Shown: in pieces, positions 47,385 through 58,169 of the stretch
How the letters are laid out: every line of letters starts with the position of its first letter
Numbering within the stretch: position 1 is the stretch's first letter
Assembly (NCBI RefSeq): GCF_013363755.1
Contig: NZ_CP054840.1
Span: forward strand, 4,142,722 to 4,206,721
Direction of reading: 5' to 3'
Length of the DNA stretch: 64,000 bases
From: Comamonas antarctica
GTDB lineage: Bacteria > Pseudomonadota > Gammaproteobacteria > Burkholderiales > Burkholderiaceae_C
Position numbers and translations under genes: made by a program
The notes under the pieces: model-generated
What the model was told of the DNA's origin: nothing
The model's database searches: none
Seen by the model: only the letters and a program-made list of their open reading frames with translations

Positions 47385-49073
47385 ATGGAATGGCTGCACG
47401 AACTCTTCAAGAAGTCGCCCGAGATGGCGCTGTTCCTGTCGCTGGCGGTGGGCTACGCCATCGGCAAGATCCGGTTCGGCAAGTTCCAGCTCGGGGGCGT
47501 GGCCGGCTCGCTGCTCGCGGCGGTGGTCGTGAGCCAGGTCGGCGTGCAGGTCGACAACGGCGTGAAGGCGGTGCTGTTCGCACTGTTCATCTATGCCGTG
47601 GGTTTCGAGAGCGGGCCGCAGTTCTTCGGTGCGCTGGGGCGGCGCACCATCAAGGAAATCGTGCTGGCCGCGGTCATGGCCGTCACCAGCCTGATCACCG
47701 TGGTGGTGATGGCGCGGATCTTCGGCCTGGACAAGGGCCTGGCCGCGGGCGTGGCCGCGGGCGGGCTCACGCAATCGGCGATCATCGGCACCGCGGGCGA
47801 TGCCATCGCCAAGCTGGGCCTGGCGGCCGAGGAGACGGCGCGGCTGCAAGGCAACGTCGCCGTGGGCTATGCCGTGACCTACGTGTTCGGCTCGTTTGGC
47901 GCGATCCTGGTGTGCGTGAACATCCTGCCGCGCTTCATGGGCCGCAGCATCCGCGACGACGCCATTGCCGCCGAGACCTCGATGCAGGCCGGCGTCAAGG
48001 TGCTGGGCCCTGACCAGCAAGACGCTGCGCCCGCGCTGGTGGGCCGCATCTACGAGCTGACCGGCGACGCCAAGCGCAGCATTGCCGAGATCGAGAACGC
48101 CAACCCCGCGACCACCATCACCATCGAGCGCGTGAAGCGCGCGGGCCGCATCATCGAGCCCAGCCCCGAGCTGGTGCTGCAAGGCGGCGACACGGTGCTG
48201 GTCGTGGGCCGGCGCGACGCGGTGGTGGCGAGCGCGCCGCTGCTGGGGCGCGAGGTGTATGCCGTCGAGGGCATGGAGCTGACGATGCTCAAGCGCGACG
48301 TCGTGCTCACCAACAAGGAATTCGACAAGCACACCGTCGCGCAGATCCGCGAAGCTACCGCCGGCGGCGTGCGCCACGGCATCTTCGTGGTGCAGATCAG
48401 CCGCATGGACAAGGTGCTGCCAATGGCGCCCGATACCGTCGTGCATGTGGGCGACGTGGTGTCGATCTACGGCGCCGAGCAGGACGTCAAGCGCGTCGCG
48501 GCGGTCATCGGCGATGCCATCGTGCCCAGCGCCAAGACAGACTATGTCTACCTGGGCGCGGGCCTGGTCGCGGGCCTGCTGATCGGCATGCTGAGCGTGC
48601 GGCTGGGCGACATTCCGCTGACGCTGGGCGCGGGCGGCGGCGCGCTGCTGGCCGGCCTGCTGTTCGGCTGGTTCCGGGCGCGCAAGCACACCTTCGGCGC
48701 GCTGCCGGCCGGCGCGGTGCAACTGCTCAAGGACCTGGGGCTGGCCGGCTTCGTCGTTGTGGTCGGCCTGCAGTCGGGCCTGCAGGCCGTCGAGACGGTG
48801 CGGCAGCTCGGCCTCACGATCTTCGGCGTGGGCGTGGTCGTCACCATCGTGCCGATGCTGCTGACCATGCTGTTCGGCCGCTATGTGCTGAACTACCAGA
48901 ACACCGCCGTTTTCGCCGGCGCGCTGAGCGGCTCGCGCAGCGCCAACCCGGCCTTCGGCGAGGTGCTGGACAAGGCCGAGAACACCGTGCCCACGGTTTC
49001 CTTTGCCGTCACCTATGCGCTCGCCAATGTGTTTCTCACGCTGCTCGGCCCGCTGATCGTGGCGCTGGTCTGA
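47385..49073 (+). CDS. aspT: AspT-type aspartate:alanine antiporter, paralogue 2
   Basis: 562 aa with the same plan as its upstream paralogue: helices, two TrkA-C domains (about 200-375), helices. Signature segments are AAGGLTQSAIIGTAGDAIAK and GALSGSRSANPAFGEVLDKA. It ends 42 bp before asdA. The two copies differ at the signature motifs (TESAVVG versus TQSAIIG), so they may differ in substrate or form a heterodimer. Confidence 0.9.
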   Translation: MEWLHELFKKSPEMALFLSLAVGYAIGKIRFGKFQLGGVAGSLLAAVVVSQVGVQVDNGVKAVLFALFIYAVGFESGPQFFGALGRRTIKEIVLAAVMAVTSLITVVVMARIFGLDKGLAAGVAAGGLTQSAIIGTAGDAIAKLGLAAEETARLQGNVAVGYAVTYVFGSFGAILVCVNILPRFMGRSIRDDAIAAETSMQAGVKVLGPDQQDAAPALVGRIYELTGDAKRSIAEIENANPATTITIERVKRAGRIIEPSPELVLQGGDTVLVVGRRDAVVASAPLLGREVYAVEGMELTMLKRDVVLTNKEFDKHTVAQIREATAGGVRHGIFVVQISRMDKVLPMAPDTVVHVGDVVSIYGAEQDVKRVAAVIGDAIVPSAKTDYVYLGAGLVAGLLIGMLSVRLGDIPLTLGAGGGALLAGLLFGWFRARKHTFGALPAGAVQLLKDLGLAGFVVVVGLQSGLQAVETVRQLGLTIFGVGVVVTIVPMLLTMLFGRYVLNYQNTAVFAGALSGSRSANPAFGEVLDKAENTVPTVSFAVTYALANVFLTLLGPLIVALV

Positions 49074-50750
<1,677 letters not shown>

Positions 50751-50761
50751 CCGCGGCCTGC

Positions 50762-50783
50762 GCGCCGCCCTTCACGGCGGCGC
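50762..50783. terminator. GC-rich hairpin between convergent genes
   Basis: GCGCCGCC / GGCGGCGC stem around a 6-nt loop, lying between asdA and the mdtP-like gene and covering the latter's stop codon. There is no T-tract, so any terminator would be weak or Rho-assisted. Confidence 0.4.
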
Positions 50784-52250
50784 GGCGCCCAGGCCCCCGG
50801 TGGCAAGTGCCAGCGAAACCGCGGCCGATTGTGCCGCCGCGCGGGCATCGACCAGCACCTGACGCGCCTCCAGCAGCTGCGTTTGCGCCAGCGTCACGGC
50901 GGTCACGGTGCCGACGCCCTGGCGGTAGGCCTCAGCGGTGGCGTCGTGGGTCGTCGCGGCGGTGCTGCGCAAGGCTTCGGCGGCTTCATAGGCAGCCAGG
51001 GCACTGCGCAGCGCGTCTTGGGCGACCACCACCTGCAGCACGGCCTGCTGTCGCACGCGGTCCAGCCGCGCCTCGGCGGCCTCGATGCGCAGTTGCGCCT
51101 GCCTCTGCGCCGAGGCCCGCGTGTCACCGTCGAACAACGGCACGGTGACGCCGACGAACACCCCCGCGCCCGAACCGCTGCCCGCAAGGTTCAGCGTGGG
51201 CCCGTCCTGGCTCAGGCCGGGCAGCGCCGCCACGCTGGCGCCGCCGCTGCGCGACGCCGATGCCGCGAGAAACACCTTGGGCATGCGCGCCGCCTCGGCG
51301 GCCCTGGCGCCCGCGTGGCTGGCCTGCAGCGCCGCATGCGCGGCCTGCACGTCGGGCCGGCGCGCCAGCGCCTCGGCCACGATGCGCTCCACCGGTGCTT
51401 CGTCGGCAAGGCTCAGCCGGGGCGCGGGCGCCTCGGCCAGTTGCAGCGGCGTGAGCGGAGAAATGCCCATCGCGGCAATGAGCGCGTGGTAGCTGTCGCG
51501 TTCGCGCCCCTGGGCCTGCACGCTGGCCAGCCTGGCCTGCGCCTGGCCCTGGCGTGCCTGCGCGACTTCGAGCACCGTGCCTATGCCCTGCGCGTGGCGC
51601 GCCTGCGCCGCGTCAAGCACCTGGCCGCTGTTGGCCAGCGCGCGCTGCGCCACCTCGACGCGCGCCCGGGCCGCGCCATGGGCGTAATAGGCGAGGGACA
51701 CCGCTTCGATGATCTGCTGGTGCGCGGCGGTGAAGCCGATATTGCTCACCATTGCCGCCTGCTCGGCGGCCTCGCCCAGCGCGGCGCGTTCGCCGAAATC
51801 AAACAGCAGCCACTGCAGCGACAGCACGCCGATGGAAGCGTGGCCGCTGCGCTCGGTCTCGACGGACAGGAACCGGCCGCCGATGTCGCCGCGCCGATGT
51901 TGCGCACCGGCCAGCACCGTGGCCGACAGGCGCGGCAACCAGCTGTTGTGCGCAATGCCGGCCGCCGTCGAGGCATTGCGCGCATCGATCCACGCAATGC
52001 GCGTGGCGGGGTGGCTGCGCTGGGCGATGTCGATCAACTCCGGCAGCGTATGGCGGTGGGCGAGATCGATAGCGGGCGTGGTGGGCAACTCGGCCAGCGC
52101 AGGCCGTGGCGGCAGCGTGAAATCCTGCACGGAGGCGCCGGGGTACCAGGGCTTGTCGTGGCGCGGCGGCGCCAGTTCGGGCGCCGCGCTGGCACCGCCG
52201 GCAAGCATGGCCAGCACTGCCGCGACGGCAAGAAATTCAGCGCGCTGCAT
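50772..52250 (-). CDS. mdtP: Outer-membrane efflux channel, MdtP-like (TolC/OEP family)
   Basis: 492 aa. A signal peptide (LAVAAVLAMLAGGASAA) precedes two OEP repeats; HTLPELIDIAQRSHPATRIA begins the first and RRPDVQAAHAALQASHAGAR the second. It forms the outer-membrane duct of a tripartite pump. It overlaps the FUSC gene by 14 bp. The gene order ytcA-HlyD-FUSC-OEP equals E. coli ytcA-mdtNOP, which supports the name. ATG 52250 chosen because it places the signal first. Confidence 0.85.
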   Translation of the reverse strand: MQRAEFLAVAAVLAMLAGGASAAPELAPPRHDKPWYPGASVQDFTLPPRPALAELPTTPAIDLAHRHTLPELIDIAQRSHPATRIAWIDARNASTAAGIAHNSWLPRLSATVLAGAQHRRGDIGGRFLSVETERSGHASIGVLSLQWLLFDFGERAALGEAAEQAAMVSNIGFTAAHQQIIEAVSLAYYAHGAARARVEVAQRALANSGQVLDAAQARHAQGIGTVLEVAQARQGQAQARLASVQAQGRERDSYHALIAAMGISPLTPLQLAEAPAPRLSLADEAPVERIVAEALARRPDVQAAHAALQASHAGARAAEAARMPKVFLAASASRSGGASVAALPGLSQDGPTLNLAGSGSGAGVFVGVTVPLFDGDTRASAQRQAQLRIEAAEARLDRVRQQAVLQVVVAQDALRSALAAYEAAEALRSTAATTHDATAEAYRQGVGTVTAVTLAQTQLLEARQVLVDARAAAQSAAVSLALATGGLGAAPP

Positions 52251-54165
52251 GCGTTTGCTCCTGCACGGCCTCGGCCAATGCCGACACGGGCCGCGCCAGC
52301 GCGGGCGGCAGGGCGGTGGCGGCGGTGGGCGCCGGCGGCGAGGCCGCGTCGATCTGCCGTGACAAGCCGTCCAGCGTGGCCGCCAGCGCCGCATCGCCCG
52401 GCTGCAGCATCAAGGGCGCCACCAGTGCATTGGCGCATTGCAGCGTGCGCTGGCGCTGCGCGATCCAGTCCGCGCCGGGCCGCACCTGCGGCGGCTCGTA
52501 GGCCAGCAAGGCGAGGTCGTCGGCAATCGCGCCCTGCGCCGCCTGCGCTTTGCCCAGCTGCGCGGCGGCCAGCGCCGTCTCCGGCGCCTTGGCAACGCGC
52601 GCCAGATGCCGCAGCAGCGCCGCCAGCGCCGTGTCGATGCGCTGCGCCACGCTCACCGGCCACACGCGCGTGAACACCAGGTAGACCACCAGATTGCCCA
52701 GCAGGATGCCGATCACGCGGTCGCTGGCAACGCCCAGGTCATAGGTAGGCCCGTTGCCCTGCAGCACGCACAGATAGAACGCAAACGCGATCTGGAAGCC
52801 GGCATAGGCAATGCGCGAACTGCCCACGGCAATCCAGGTGGCGCCCAGGGTCACGATGAAGCACAGCGCCAGCAGCCCCGCGAGTCCGTCCAGTGCCGGC
52901 AGCACCCACAGCAGCGCCGCCACGCCCAAGGCGGCGCCCACCAGGCAGCCCGCAATGCGCAGGCTGAGCTTCTGCACGGTCTCCGCCGTGGTGCCCAGCG
53001 CGACGACAAAGCAGGTGATGAAGGCCGTGTGGATGCCCTGCCAGCCCAGCGCGTTGTAGAACAGATAGCAGAACATCGCCGCGCCCGTGGCCTTGAGCGC
53101 GAAGCGCACATGCAGCGGATTGCTGAACGCATCGTGCGCGAAAAATCCCGGCGCGGGATCGGGGTCGGGCGGTGCGGGTTCGGCTTCATCGGCGAAATGC
53201 GCCAGCGTGCGGCGCAGGCGGGCCAGGGCTTGCGTGGCAGACGGCGCCAGTGCGGCCTGCGGGATGTCCGGCAAGGATATCTCCACCGGGTAGCCGCCGC
53301 GCGCGAGAATCCGCGCCATATCGTCCAGCGTCCCGGCAATGGCGCTGCGTGCCGCCGGGTCGGTAAGGGCCGCATCCAGCACCTCGGCCAGCACCAGCAC
53401 GCGCGAGGTGGCGTGGCAGGCATGTTCGAGCGCTGCGATGTCGGTGGCCGGGTACCGCTTTTCCAGCGCCGCCAGCCGCAGCCAGCCCAGTATTTCCTGC
53501 GGCCCCTGCGCGCGCAGGCGCTGCATCTCGGCGCGTTCGGCGGCCTTGCCGCTGCGCAGCACCGCCCCCGCGGCCTCGAGCCGCAACGCCAGCGCACGCT
53601 CGGCCAGGCGCCGCGGCGCCGGCGCGGCCAGCAGGTTGACGGCCACGCAGACGCCCGCCGGAATGGCCACCATCAGCCAGGCATAGAGCAGGGCGCGCGT
53701 CGCGAGTTCGCCCACCGGCACCAGCGCGATCAGCGAGAGCGCAAACGTCACGATCAACGCCACGATGCCGCCCACGGGGGCCAGCTTGCTGGCCGACGCC
53801 AGAAAGAACAACGCGGCGGCAATCAGCGTCATGCTGGCCAGCAGCGCGGCCGGGCGGCCGATCAGGAAATTAGCCATCAGTGCCACCAGGCCGATCAGCG
53901 CCGAGGCCAGCACCAGCATGCCTGCGCTCAGCACGATGCTGGTGGTGCGGTCGGCGCGCAGCAGGAAGAAGCCCACGTAGGCCGTCAGAGCCACCTCCGG
54001 CGTCTGGAACCATTCGGCCACGCCGACACTGAGCGTGCAGACCAGCGCCAGGCGCAACGCGAACTCCAGCCGCCCCGGCGCCGGGCGCAGCAATTGCAGC
54101 AGGCCGCGGGCGTCCGCAAGCGGCGCGGGCGGCGCTGTCAGAGATTCAGCGGCAGGCATCGCCAT
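52237..54165 (-). CDS. mdtO: FUSC-family inner-membrane transporter, MdtO-like
   Basis: 642 aa. Two blocks of about five to six helices (30-180 and 360-510) separated by a soluble domain, as in AaeB/MdtO. VGVAEWFQTPEVALTAYVGF and HTAFITCFVVALGTTAETVQ are the two FUSC segments. It should be the inner-membrane pump for an aromatic or cationic drug. It overlaps both neighbours by 14-20 bp, tying them into one operon. Confidence 0.87.
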   Translation of the reverse strand: MAMPAAESLTAPPAPLADARGLLQLLRPAPGRLEFALRLALVCTLSVGVAEWFQTPEVALTAYVGFFLLRADRTTSIVLSAGMLVLASALIGLVALMANFLIGRPAALLASMTLIAAALFFLASASKLAPVGGIVALIVTFALSLIALVPVGELATRALLYAWLMVAIPAGVCVAVNLLAAPAPRRLAERALALRLEAAGAVLRSGKAAERAEMQRLRAQGPQEILGWLRLAALEKRYPATDIAALEHACHATSRVLVLAEVLDAALTDPAARSAIAGTLDDMARILARGGYPVEISLPDIPQAALAPSATQALARLRRTLAHFADEAEPAPPDPDPAPGFFAHDAFSNPLHVRFALKATGAAMFCYLFYNALGWQGIHTAFITCFVVALGTTAETVQKLSLRIAGCLVGAALGVAALLWVLPALDGLAGLLALCFIVTLGATWIAVGSSRIAYAGFQIAFAFYLCVLQGNGPTYDLGVASDRVIGILLGNLVVYLVFTRVWPVSVAQRIDTALAALLRHLARVAKAPETALAAAQLGKAQAAQGAIADDLALLAYEPPQVRPGADWIAQRQRTLQCANALVAPLMLQPGDAALAATLDGLSRQIDAASPPAPTAATALPPALARPVSALAEAVQEQTHAAR

Positions 54166-55189
54166 GGCGGATCTGCACCACCGCGCTTGCGCCCAGCCGC
54201 ATCAGCGATTGCGGCGGCTCCTGCAGCGCGACGCGCACCGGAAAACGCTGGGCGACGCGCACCCAGTTCATGGACTTCTGCACATAGGGCAGGTTGCGCG
54301 GCAGCGTGATGCGGTCCGCATCGAGCACCCCCGCGCCTATGCCCGTGACCGTGCCGCGCAGCGCCTGCCGGCGGTCGATCATCGAATACACCGTGGCGCA
54401 GTCGCCCACCGCGATGCGGGACAGATCCGACTCGCGCAGATTGGCCACCGCAGACCATTCGCCCGACACCACCAGCGTGAACAGCGACTGCGAAGGCACG
54501 ACGATCTCGCCCGTGGTGATGGACAACCCCGTCACCCGTCCGTCATGCGGCGCGCGCACCGTGGCGCCGGCCAGCGCATGCCGGGCCAGGGCCACCGCGG
54601 CCTCGCGGGCCCGCACCGTGGCCTGGCTGCCATCGTCGGTGCCGACCGCGCGGCCGGCCGCACGCTCCTGCTCGCGCGCCTGGCGCAGCGTGATCTGCGC
54701 GTCGCGCTCCGCGGTCTCGGCCTGGTCCAGCTGCTGCTGCGGCACATAGCCCTTGGCGGCCAGCGGCCGCAGCCGCGCCACGGTGCGCTGCGCCAGGGCC
54801 AGGTTGGTCTGCGCGCGCCGCGTCTGCTCCGAAGCCTGCGCGGCGGCCGACTGCTCGGTGCCCACCCCGCGCCGCTGCGTGGCCAGCATGGCGCGCGCCA
54901 GCGCCAGATCGGCCTCGGTCTGTTCGACAGCCAGTTGCAGGGGCTCGGGATCGATCTGGAACAGTTCGTCGCCGGCGCGCACCGCGCTGTTTTCCTTCAC
55001 CGCGATACGCACGACGCGCCCGCCCACGGTGGAGGCAATGTGAACCACCTCGGCATCGAGCGTCGCATCGTCGGAAGCCACCGCCTGCCGCTGCAGCAGC
55101 CACGCCCCCGCCGCCACGGCCAGCAGCACCACGGCGATCACCACCGCATAGCGCCAGGCCGCTGGCCGGCTGCGCCCGGCGGCCTTCAG
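54146..55189 (-). CDS. mdtN: HlyD-family periplasmic adaptor, MdtN-like
   Basis: 347 aa. One N-terminal membrane anchor (VVIAVVLLAVAAGAWLL), a biotinyl-lipoyl segment (VHIASTVGGRVVRIAVKENS), a long helical hairpin (about 90-190) and GATVRAPHDGRVTGLSITTG. No ATG lies at the right place. I propose CTG 55189, which overlaps the ytcA stop as CTGA and has GGGAG seven bases upstream; a GTG further in would cut into the anchor. Confidence 0.82.
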   Translation of the reverse strand: MKAAGRSRPAAWRYAVVIAVVLLAVAAGAWLLQRQAVASDDATLDAEVVHIASTVGGRVVRIAVKENSAVRAGDELFQIDPEPLQLAVEQTEADLALARAMLATQRRGVGTEQSAAAQASEQTRRAQTNLALAQRTVARLRPLAAKGYVPQQQLDQAETAERDAQITLRQAREQERAAGRAVGTDDGSQATVRAREAAVALARHALAGATVRAPHDGRVTGLSITTGEIVVPSQSLFTLVVSGEWSAVANLRESDLSRIAVGDCATVYSMIDRRQALRGTVTGIGAGVLDADRITLPRNLPYVQKSMNWVRVAQRFPVRVALQEPPQSLMRLGASAVVQIRHGDACR

Positions 55190-55584
55190 GGCAGTGCTCC
55201 CATGGCGAGGCGCCAGCCACCCAGCGCCAGCAGGAAGCCCGCGGCCAGGCACAGCGCCAGCGGCCACGGCCACGATGCGCCGGAATGCGTCAGCACCATC
55301 ACCAGCCGCACGGCCACCGCCAACGCGCCCCACAGCAGGGAAAACAGCAGCCAGGAGGGAAAGTAGGCGCCAAAGAAGACATGGCTGGGCGCACTGGCCG
55401 AAGCGCAGCCGGCCAGCGGCAGCAAGCCAAGAACCGAAGCCCGCGGTACCCACGCGCCCGCACGCGCAAGCGCGCCGGACGGCCTTCGGCTGCGCTCGCG
55501 GTGCGCGCCGGATGGGCGATCGGCTGGCCTTGCGCGCGCAGCCAAACCATCGTCATCGAGCGCAGGGCAGATCAGGTTTTGCAT
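55186..55584 (-). CDS. ytcA: YtcA-family small lipoprotein
   Basis: The C-terminal 75 residues, LLPLAGCASASAPSH then FFGAYFPSWLLFSLLWGALA, match the YtcA family: a lipobox Cys, GAYxPSW and two membrane segments. E. coli ytcA also precedes mdtNOP. The start is unclear. ATG 55584 gives a 132-aa form with about 50 odd residues before the signal; a TTG just before LPLAGC gives too short a signal. A small frameshift near 55450 is possible. Real function unknown. Confidence 0.65.
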   Translation of the reverse strand: MQNLICPALDDDGLAARARPADRPSGAHRERSRRPSGALARAGAWVPRASVLGLLPLAGCASASAPSHVFFGAYFPSWLLFSLLWGALAVAVRLVMVLTHSGASWPWPLALCLAAGFLLALGGWRLAMGALP

Positions 55585-55659
55585 TTCATGAACATGTCGT
55601 TGAAATTCCGGGCTGCTCTGCCGATCATGGGCCACCAGGGGTGGCGTGATGTCAGGGAA

Positions 55660-56064
55660 TCATAGCCGCTCGGTTTGATCCGCGATGCGCAGGCACGCGC
55701 CGAAAAACGCGGCTGCAAGCAGCGGCCAGCCAAAGAAGGCGATGCGCACCATCAGCGAGCCACCGGTCGTCGCCATCAGGCCGATGCAGACCAGAGCGGC
55801 ACTTGCCAATCCGCACCACGCAATGCGCCTGTCCAGCGTGACATTCCGGCGCAGCATCTGGTAGTAGAGGCGCCACGCCGTGACCAGCCCGAACCATCCC
55901 GCCGCGATGGCCGCGATCAGCGCCATTGCGGCGCCCAGGTGCTGGCCGCGCTGCAGCGCATCCGCTGCCCACGCCACGCCGAGCAGGGTGCCGAACGCAG
56001 CGCACAAGGTGCTGGGAAGAAGCACGGCAATCGCTAGCAGCCGGAGCATCAAAGGGTGGGGCAT
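55660..56064 (-). CDS. Small integral membrane protein, unknown
   Basis: 134 aa with four hydrophobic helices (about 8-30, 40-62, 78-100, 105-127) joined by short loops; YYQMLRRNVTLDRRIAWC is the main cytoplasmic loop. I do not recognise the family. ATG 56064 is chosen; an upstream in-frame stretch would add about 20 residues. It lies 77 bp beyond the rtcB stop on the same strand. Confidence 0.6.
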   Translation of the reverse strand: MPHPLMLRLLAIAVLLPSTLCAAFGTLLGVAWAADALQRGQHLGAAMALIAAIAAGWFGLVTAWRLYYQMLRRNVTLDRRIAWCGLASAALVCIGLMATTGGSLMVRIAFFGWPLLAAAFFGACLRIADQTERL

Positions 56065-56141
56065 GGTGACCGGTTCTTTCGTGGGAGCCCGCGACGATAG
56101 CAGCCTGTCGATCGGCGGCACCATCTGCTTCAATGTTCTTC

Positions 56142-57368
56142 TCACCCCTTCACGCACACCACCTGCTTCAGGGTGTGCACCACCTCGACCAGATCCTGCT
56201 GCGCCGCCATGACGGCGTCGATGTCCTTGTAGGCCATGGGAATCTCGTCGATGACATTCGCATCCTTGCGGCACTCGACACCCGCGGTGGCCTTGACCTG
56301 GTCCTGCACCGTGAACATCTGCTTGGCCTTGGTACGGCTCATCACGCGGCCCGCGCCATGGCTGCAGCTCTCGAAACTCTCCGGGTTGCCCAGGCCGCGC
56401 ACGATATAGCTGCGCGCGCCCATGCTGCCCGGAATGATGCCCAGCTCGCCGCGTTTCGCGCTGACCGCGCCCTTGCGCGTCACGAACACGTCCTGGCCGA
56501 AGTGGCGCTCCTGCTGCACATAGTTGTGGTGGCAGTTCACCGCCTCGACATGCGACTCGAACGGCTTCGTGATGACCTTGCGCACGGTGGCGATCAGGTT
56601 GGCCATCATCACCTCGCGGTTCTTCATCGCAAAGCGCTGCGCCCAGCCGATGCCGCGCACATAGTCGTCGAAATGCTCGGCGCCTTCCTCGAAATAGGCC
56701 AGGTCCTTGTCAGGCAGATTGCGCTGGTGGCGCTCGGCATCCTTCTTGGCCAGCTCGATGAAATGCGTGCCAATGGCATTGCCCACGCCGCGCGAGCCCG
56801 AGTGCAGCATGAACCACACGAAGCCCACCTCATCGAGGCAGACCTCGATGAAATGGTTGCCCGTGCCCAGCGTTCCCAGGTGCTTGCGGTTGTTTGTCTT
56901 CTCCAGGCGCGGATGCAGCCGGCACAGCGCATCAAAATCATCGGCCAGCGTGGCCCAGGCCTGGTCCACGGCCTGCGGCGTATTCGCCCAACTGCCCGGG
57001 TCGCGCCCGCCGCGGCGCGGCGTGAAGCCATGCGGCACGGCCGCCTCGATGGCCGAACGCAGCGGCCCCAGGTTGTCAGGCAGGTCCTCGGCGCGCAGCG
57101 TGGTCTTCGCCGCCATCATGCCGCAGCCGATATCCACGCCCACCGCCGCCGGAATGATGGCCTTGATCGTCGGAATCACCGAGCCCACGGTGGCGCCAAT
57201 GCCCAGATGCACATCCGGCATCGCCGCGATGTGCTTGAACACGATGGGCAGCCGCGCCGCATTGGCCAACTGCGCCATGGCCTCGGGTTCGACGGGCACG
57301 CCCTTGGTCCACATTTTCACCGGCACGCCGCCGGCGACTTTTTCAATCTTGTAGTTCAGTTCTTTCAT
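56142..57368 (-). CDS. rtcB: RNA-splicing ligase RtcB
   Basis: 408 aa, the same length as E. coli RtcB. It joins RNA ends bearing 2',3'-cyclic or 3'-phosphate to 5'-OH ends, using GTP and manganese. Cys82 (VGVDIGCGM) is a metal ligand and His337 (SCSHGAGR) the guanylylated residue; GTLGTGNHFIE and HSGSRGVG are also conserved. ATG 57368 has GGAGAA eight bases upstream. No rtcA is adjacent. A sigma-54 promoter precedes it, but the divergent rtcR is destroyed. Confidence 0.96.
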   Translation of the reverse strand: MKELNYKIEKVAGGVPVKMWTKGVPVEPEAMAQLANAARLPIVFKHIAAMPDVHLGIGATVGSVIPTIKAIIPAAVGVDIGCGMMAAKTTLRAEDLPDNLGPLRSAIEAAVPHGFTPRRGGRDPGSWANTPQAVDQAWATLADDFDALCRLHPRLEKTNNRKHLGTLGTGNHFIEVCLDEVGFVWFMLHSGSRGVGNAIGTHFIELAKKDAERHQRNLPDKDLAYFEEGAEHFDDYVRGIGWAQRFAMKNREVMMANLIATVRKVITKPFESHVEAVNCHHNYVQQERHFGQDVFVTRKGAVSAKRGELGIIPGSMGARSYIVRGLGNPESFESCSHGAGRVMSRTKAKQMFTVQDQVKATAGVECRKDANVIDEIPMAYKDIDAVMAAQQDLVEVVHTLKQVVCVKG

Positions 57369-57435
57369 CTTGTTCTCCATGCAGGGCGGCGCTGGCGGGA
57401 ACTGCCCGTTGCGTTTGACCTTGTGCGTTGTCTAG

Positions 57436-57452
57436 TGCAAAGGGTATGCCCA
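57436..57452 (-). promoter_or_regulatory. Sigma-54 promoter of rtcB
   Basis: Minus-strand TGGGCATACCCTTTGCA: GG (57450-57449) and GC (57438-57437) are 10 bp apart, with GGCAT and TTTGCA close to consensus. The transcript should start near 57425, giving a leader of about 57 nt. In enterobacteria rtcB is sigma-54/RtcR controlled in the same way. Confidence 0.75.
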
Positions 57453-57520
57453 TTGCATGGGTTGCTGCTGGTGTGCTTTTCAACTCATTGAATTGAAAGA
57501 GGGTTTCACTGGATTTGTGC

Positions 57521-57564
57521 TGTGGATAACTTTCTTGTCTATTGTGTATTTCCTGTTATCAACA
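57521..57564. other. Pair of DnaA-box-like sequences upstream of rtcB
   Basis: TGTGGATAA (57521-57529) is a perfect 9-mer box on the minus strand (TTATCCACA); TTATCAACA (57556-57564) on the plus strand has one mismatch. The surrounding DNA is AT-rich. Function unknown; the site lies a few kb from the inferred origin. Confidence 0.4.
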
Positions 57565-57650
57565 GAGTTGTAGCCAGTATTCGCTGAAAAGATGTAGGCA
57601 AAAACTAGGTCATCATGGGCAGTCAGCTGGATGCGGAATAGGGAGTCGAC

Positions 57651-58055
57651 CGGCCCAGCGGCGCCGGTAAGTCCCACCTGGCCCGGCGCATGTACGAACT
57701 GAAGGAGTTAAGCGACTCCCGCGAAGACCTGTTTGCGCGCATCCATCTTTGGTTTTCCACCTTGCTGGCTTGGCGCAGCGCCCCGAGGCTATCGGACCTT
57801 ATGTAGACCATCGGCTGGTACGCGCTGCTGCGGAGACAGGGCGGGCCGCTTGCTTCAACGTTGAGGCCAAGACGCGTTACGTGCGCTTCGCCAAGTCGGC
57901 AGAAGCACTTTGAAGAGGCAATTTCCGGGATTCGCTCGGCCAGCGTGACGCTGATGGCTATGGTGGCGGATGGGGGCGGATTTCTGCTGCGGCGGTGGAT
58001 GCTGAAGGCGCTAGTTATTCGACCAGTCGCGGCTGCAGCAATCGATAGTCAATGA
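57651..58055 (+). pseudogene. rtcR: Remnant of rtcR, sigma-54 activator of rtcB
   Basis: Three collinear pieces of RtcR survive in different frames. First SGAGKSHLARRMYELKE, the Walker A region, running directly into SREDLFARIHLW, so about 110 codons with GAFTGA and Walker B are deleted. Then, after a frameshift, GLAQRPEAIGPYVDHRL and FNVEAKTRYVRFAKSAEAL. A TGA replaces the Trp of LWRGNFRD, and after another frameshift RSASVTLMAMVADGG follows. The N-terminal CARF-like sensor is gone. Position and orientation, divergent from rtcB, are as in E. coli. It cannot make an activator. No other gene is seen in 57381-58169. Confidence 0.82.
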
Positions 58056-58133
58056 TGCTGACACATTGAGTTCGGTTTGAGTTGAACGACTATCAGCGGA
58101 ACGTGTAAAGATGATAATTTTGAGCAGTTGTTG

Positions 58134-58159
58134 CTTGGAGTATTCTCATCTACTCCAAG
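58134..58159 (+). promoter_or_regulatory. Leader hairpin/operator over the NERD-helicase ribosome site
   Basis: CTTGGAGTA (58134-58142), 8-nt loop, TACTCCAAG (58151-58159): a perfect 9-bp stem. The right arm overlaps the ribosome site AAGGAGA (58157-58163), which lies 7 nt before the GTG start. It could hide the ribosome site in RNA or be a DNA operator. Confidence 0.55.
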
Positions 58160-58169
58160 GAGATAAAAA

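Noticed and set aside
50762..50783. Hairpin read as a strong intrinsic terminator for asdA
   Set aside because: There is no run of T on either strand; kept only as a low-confidence feature.
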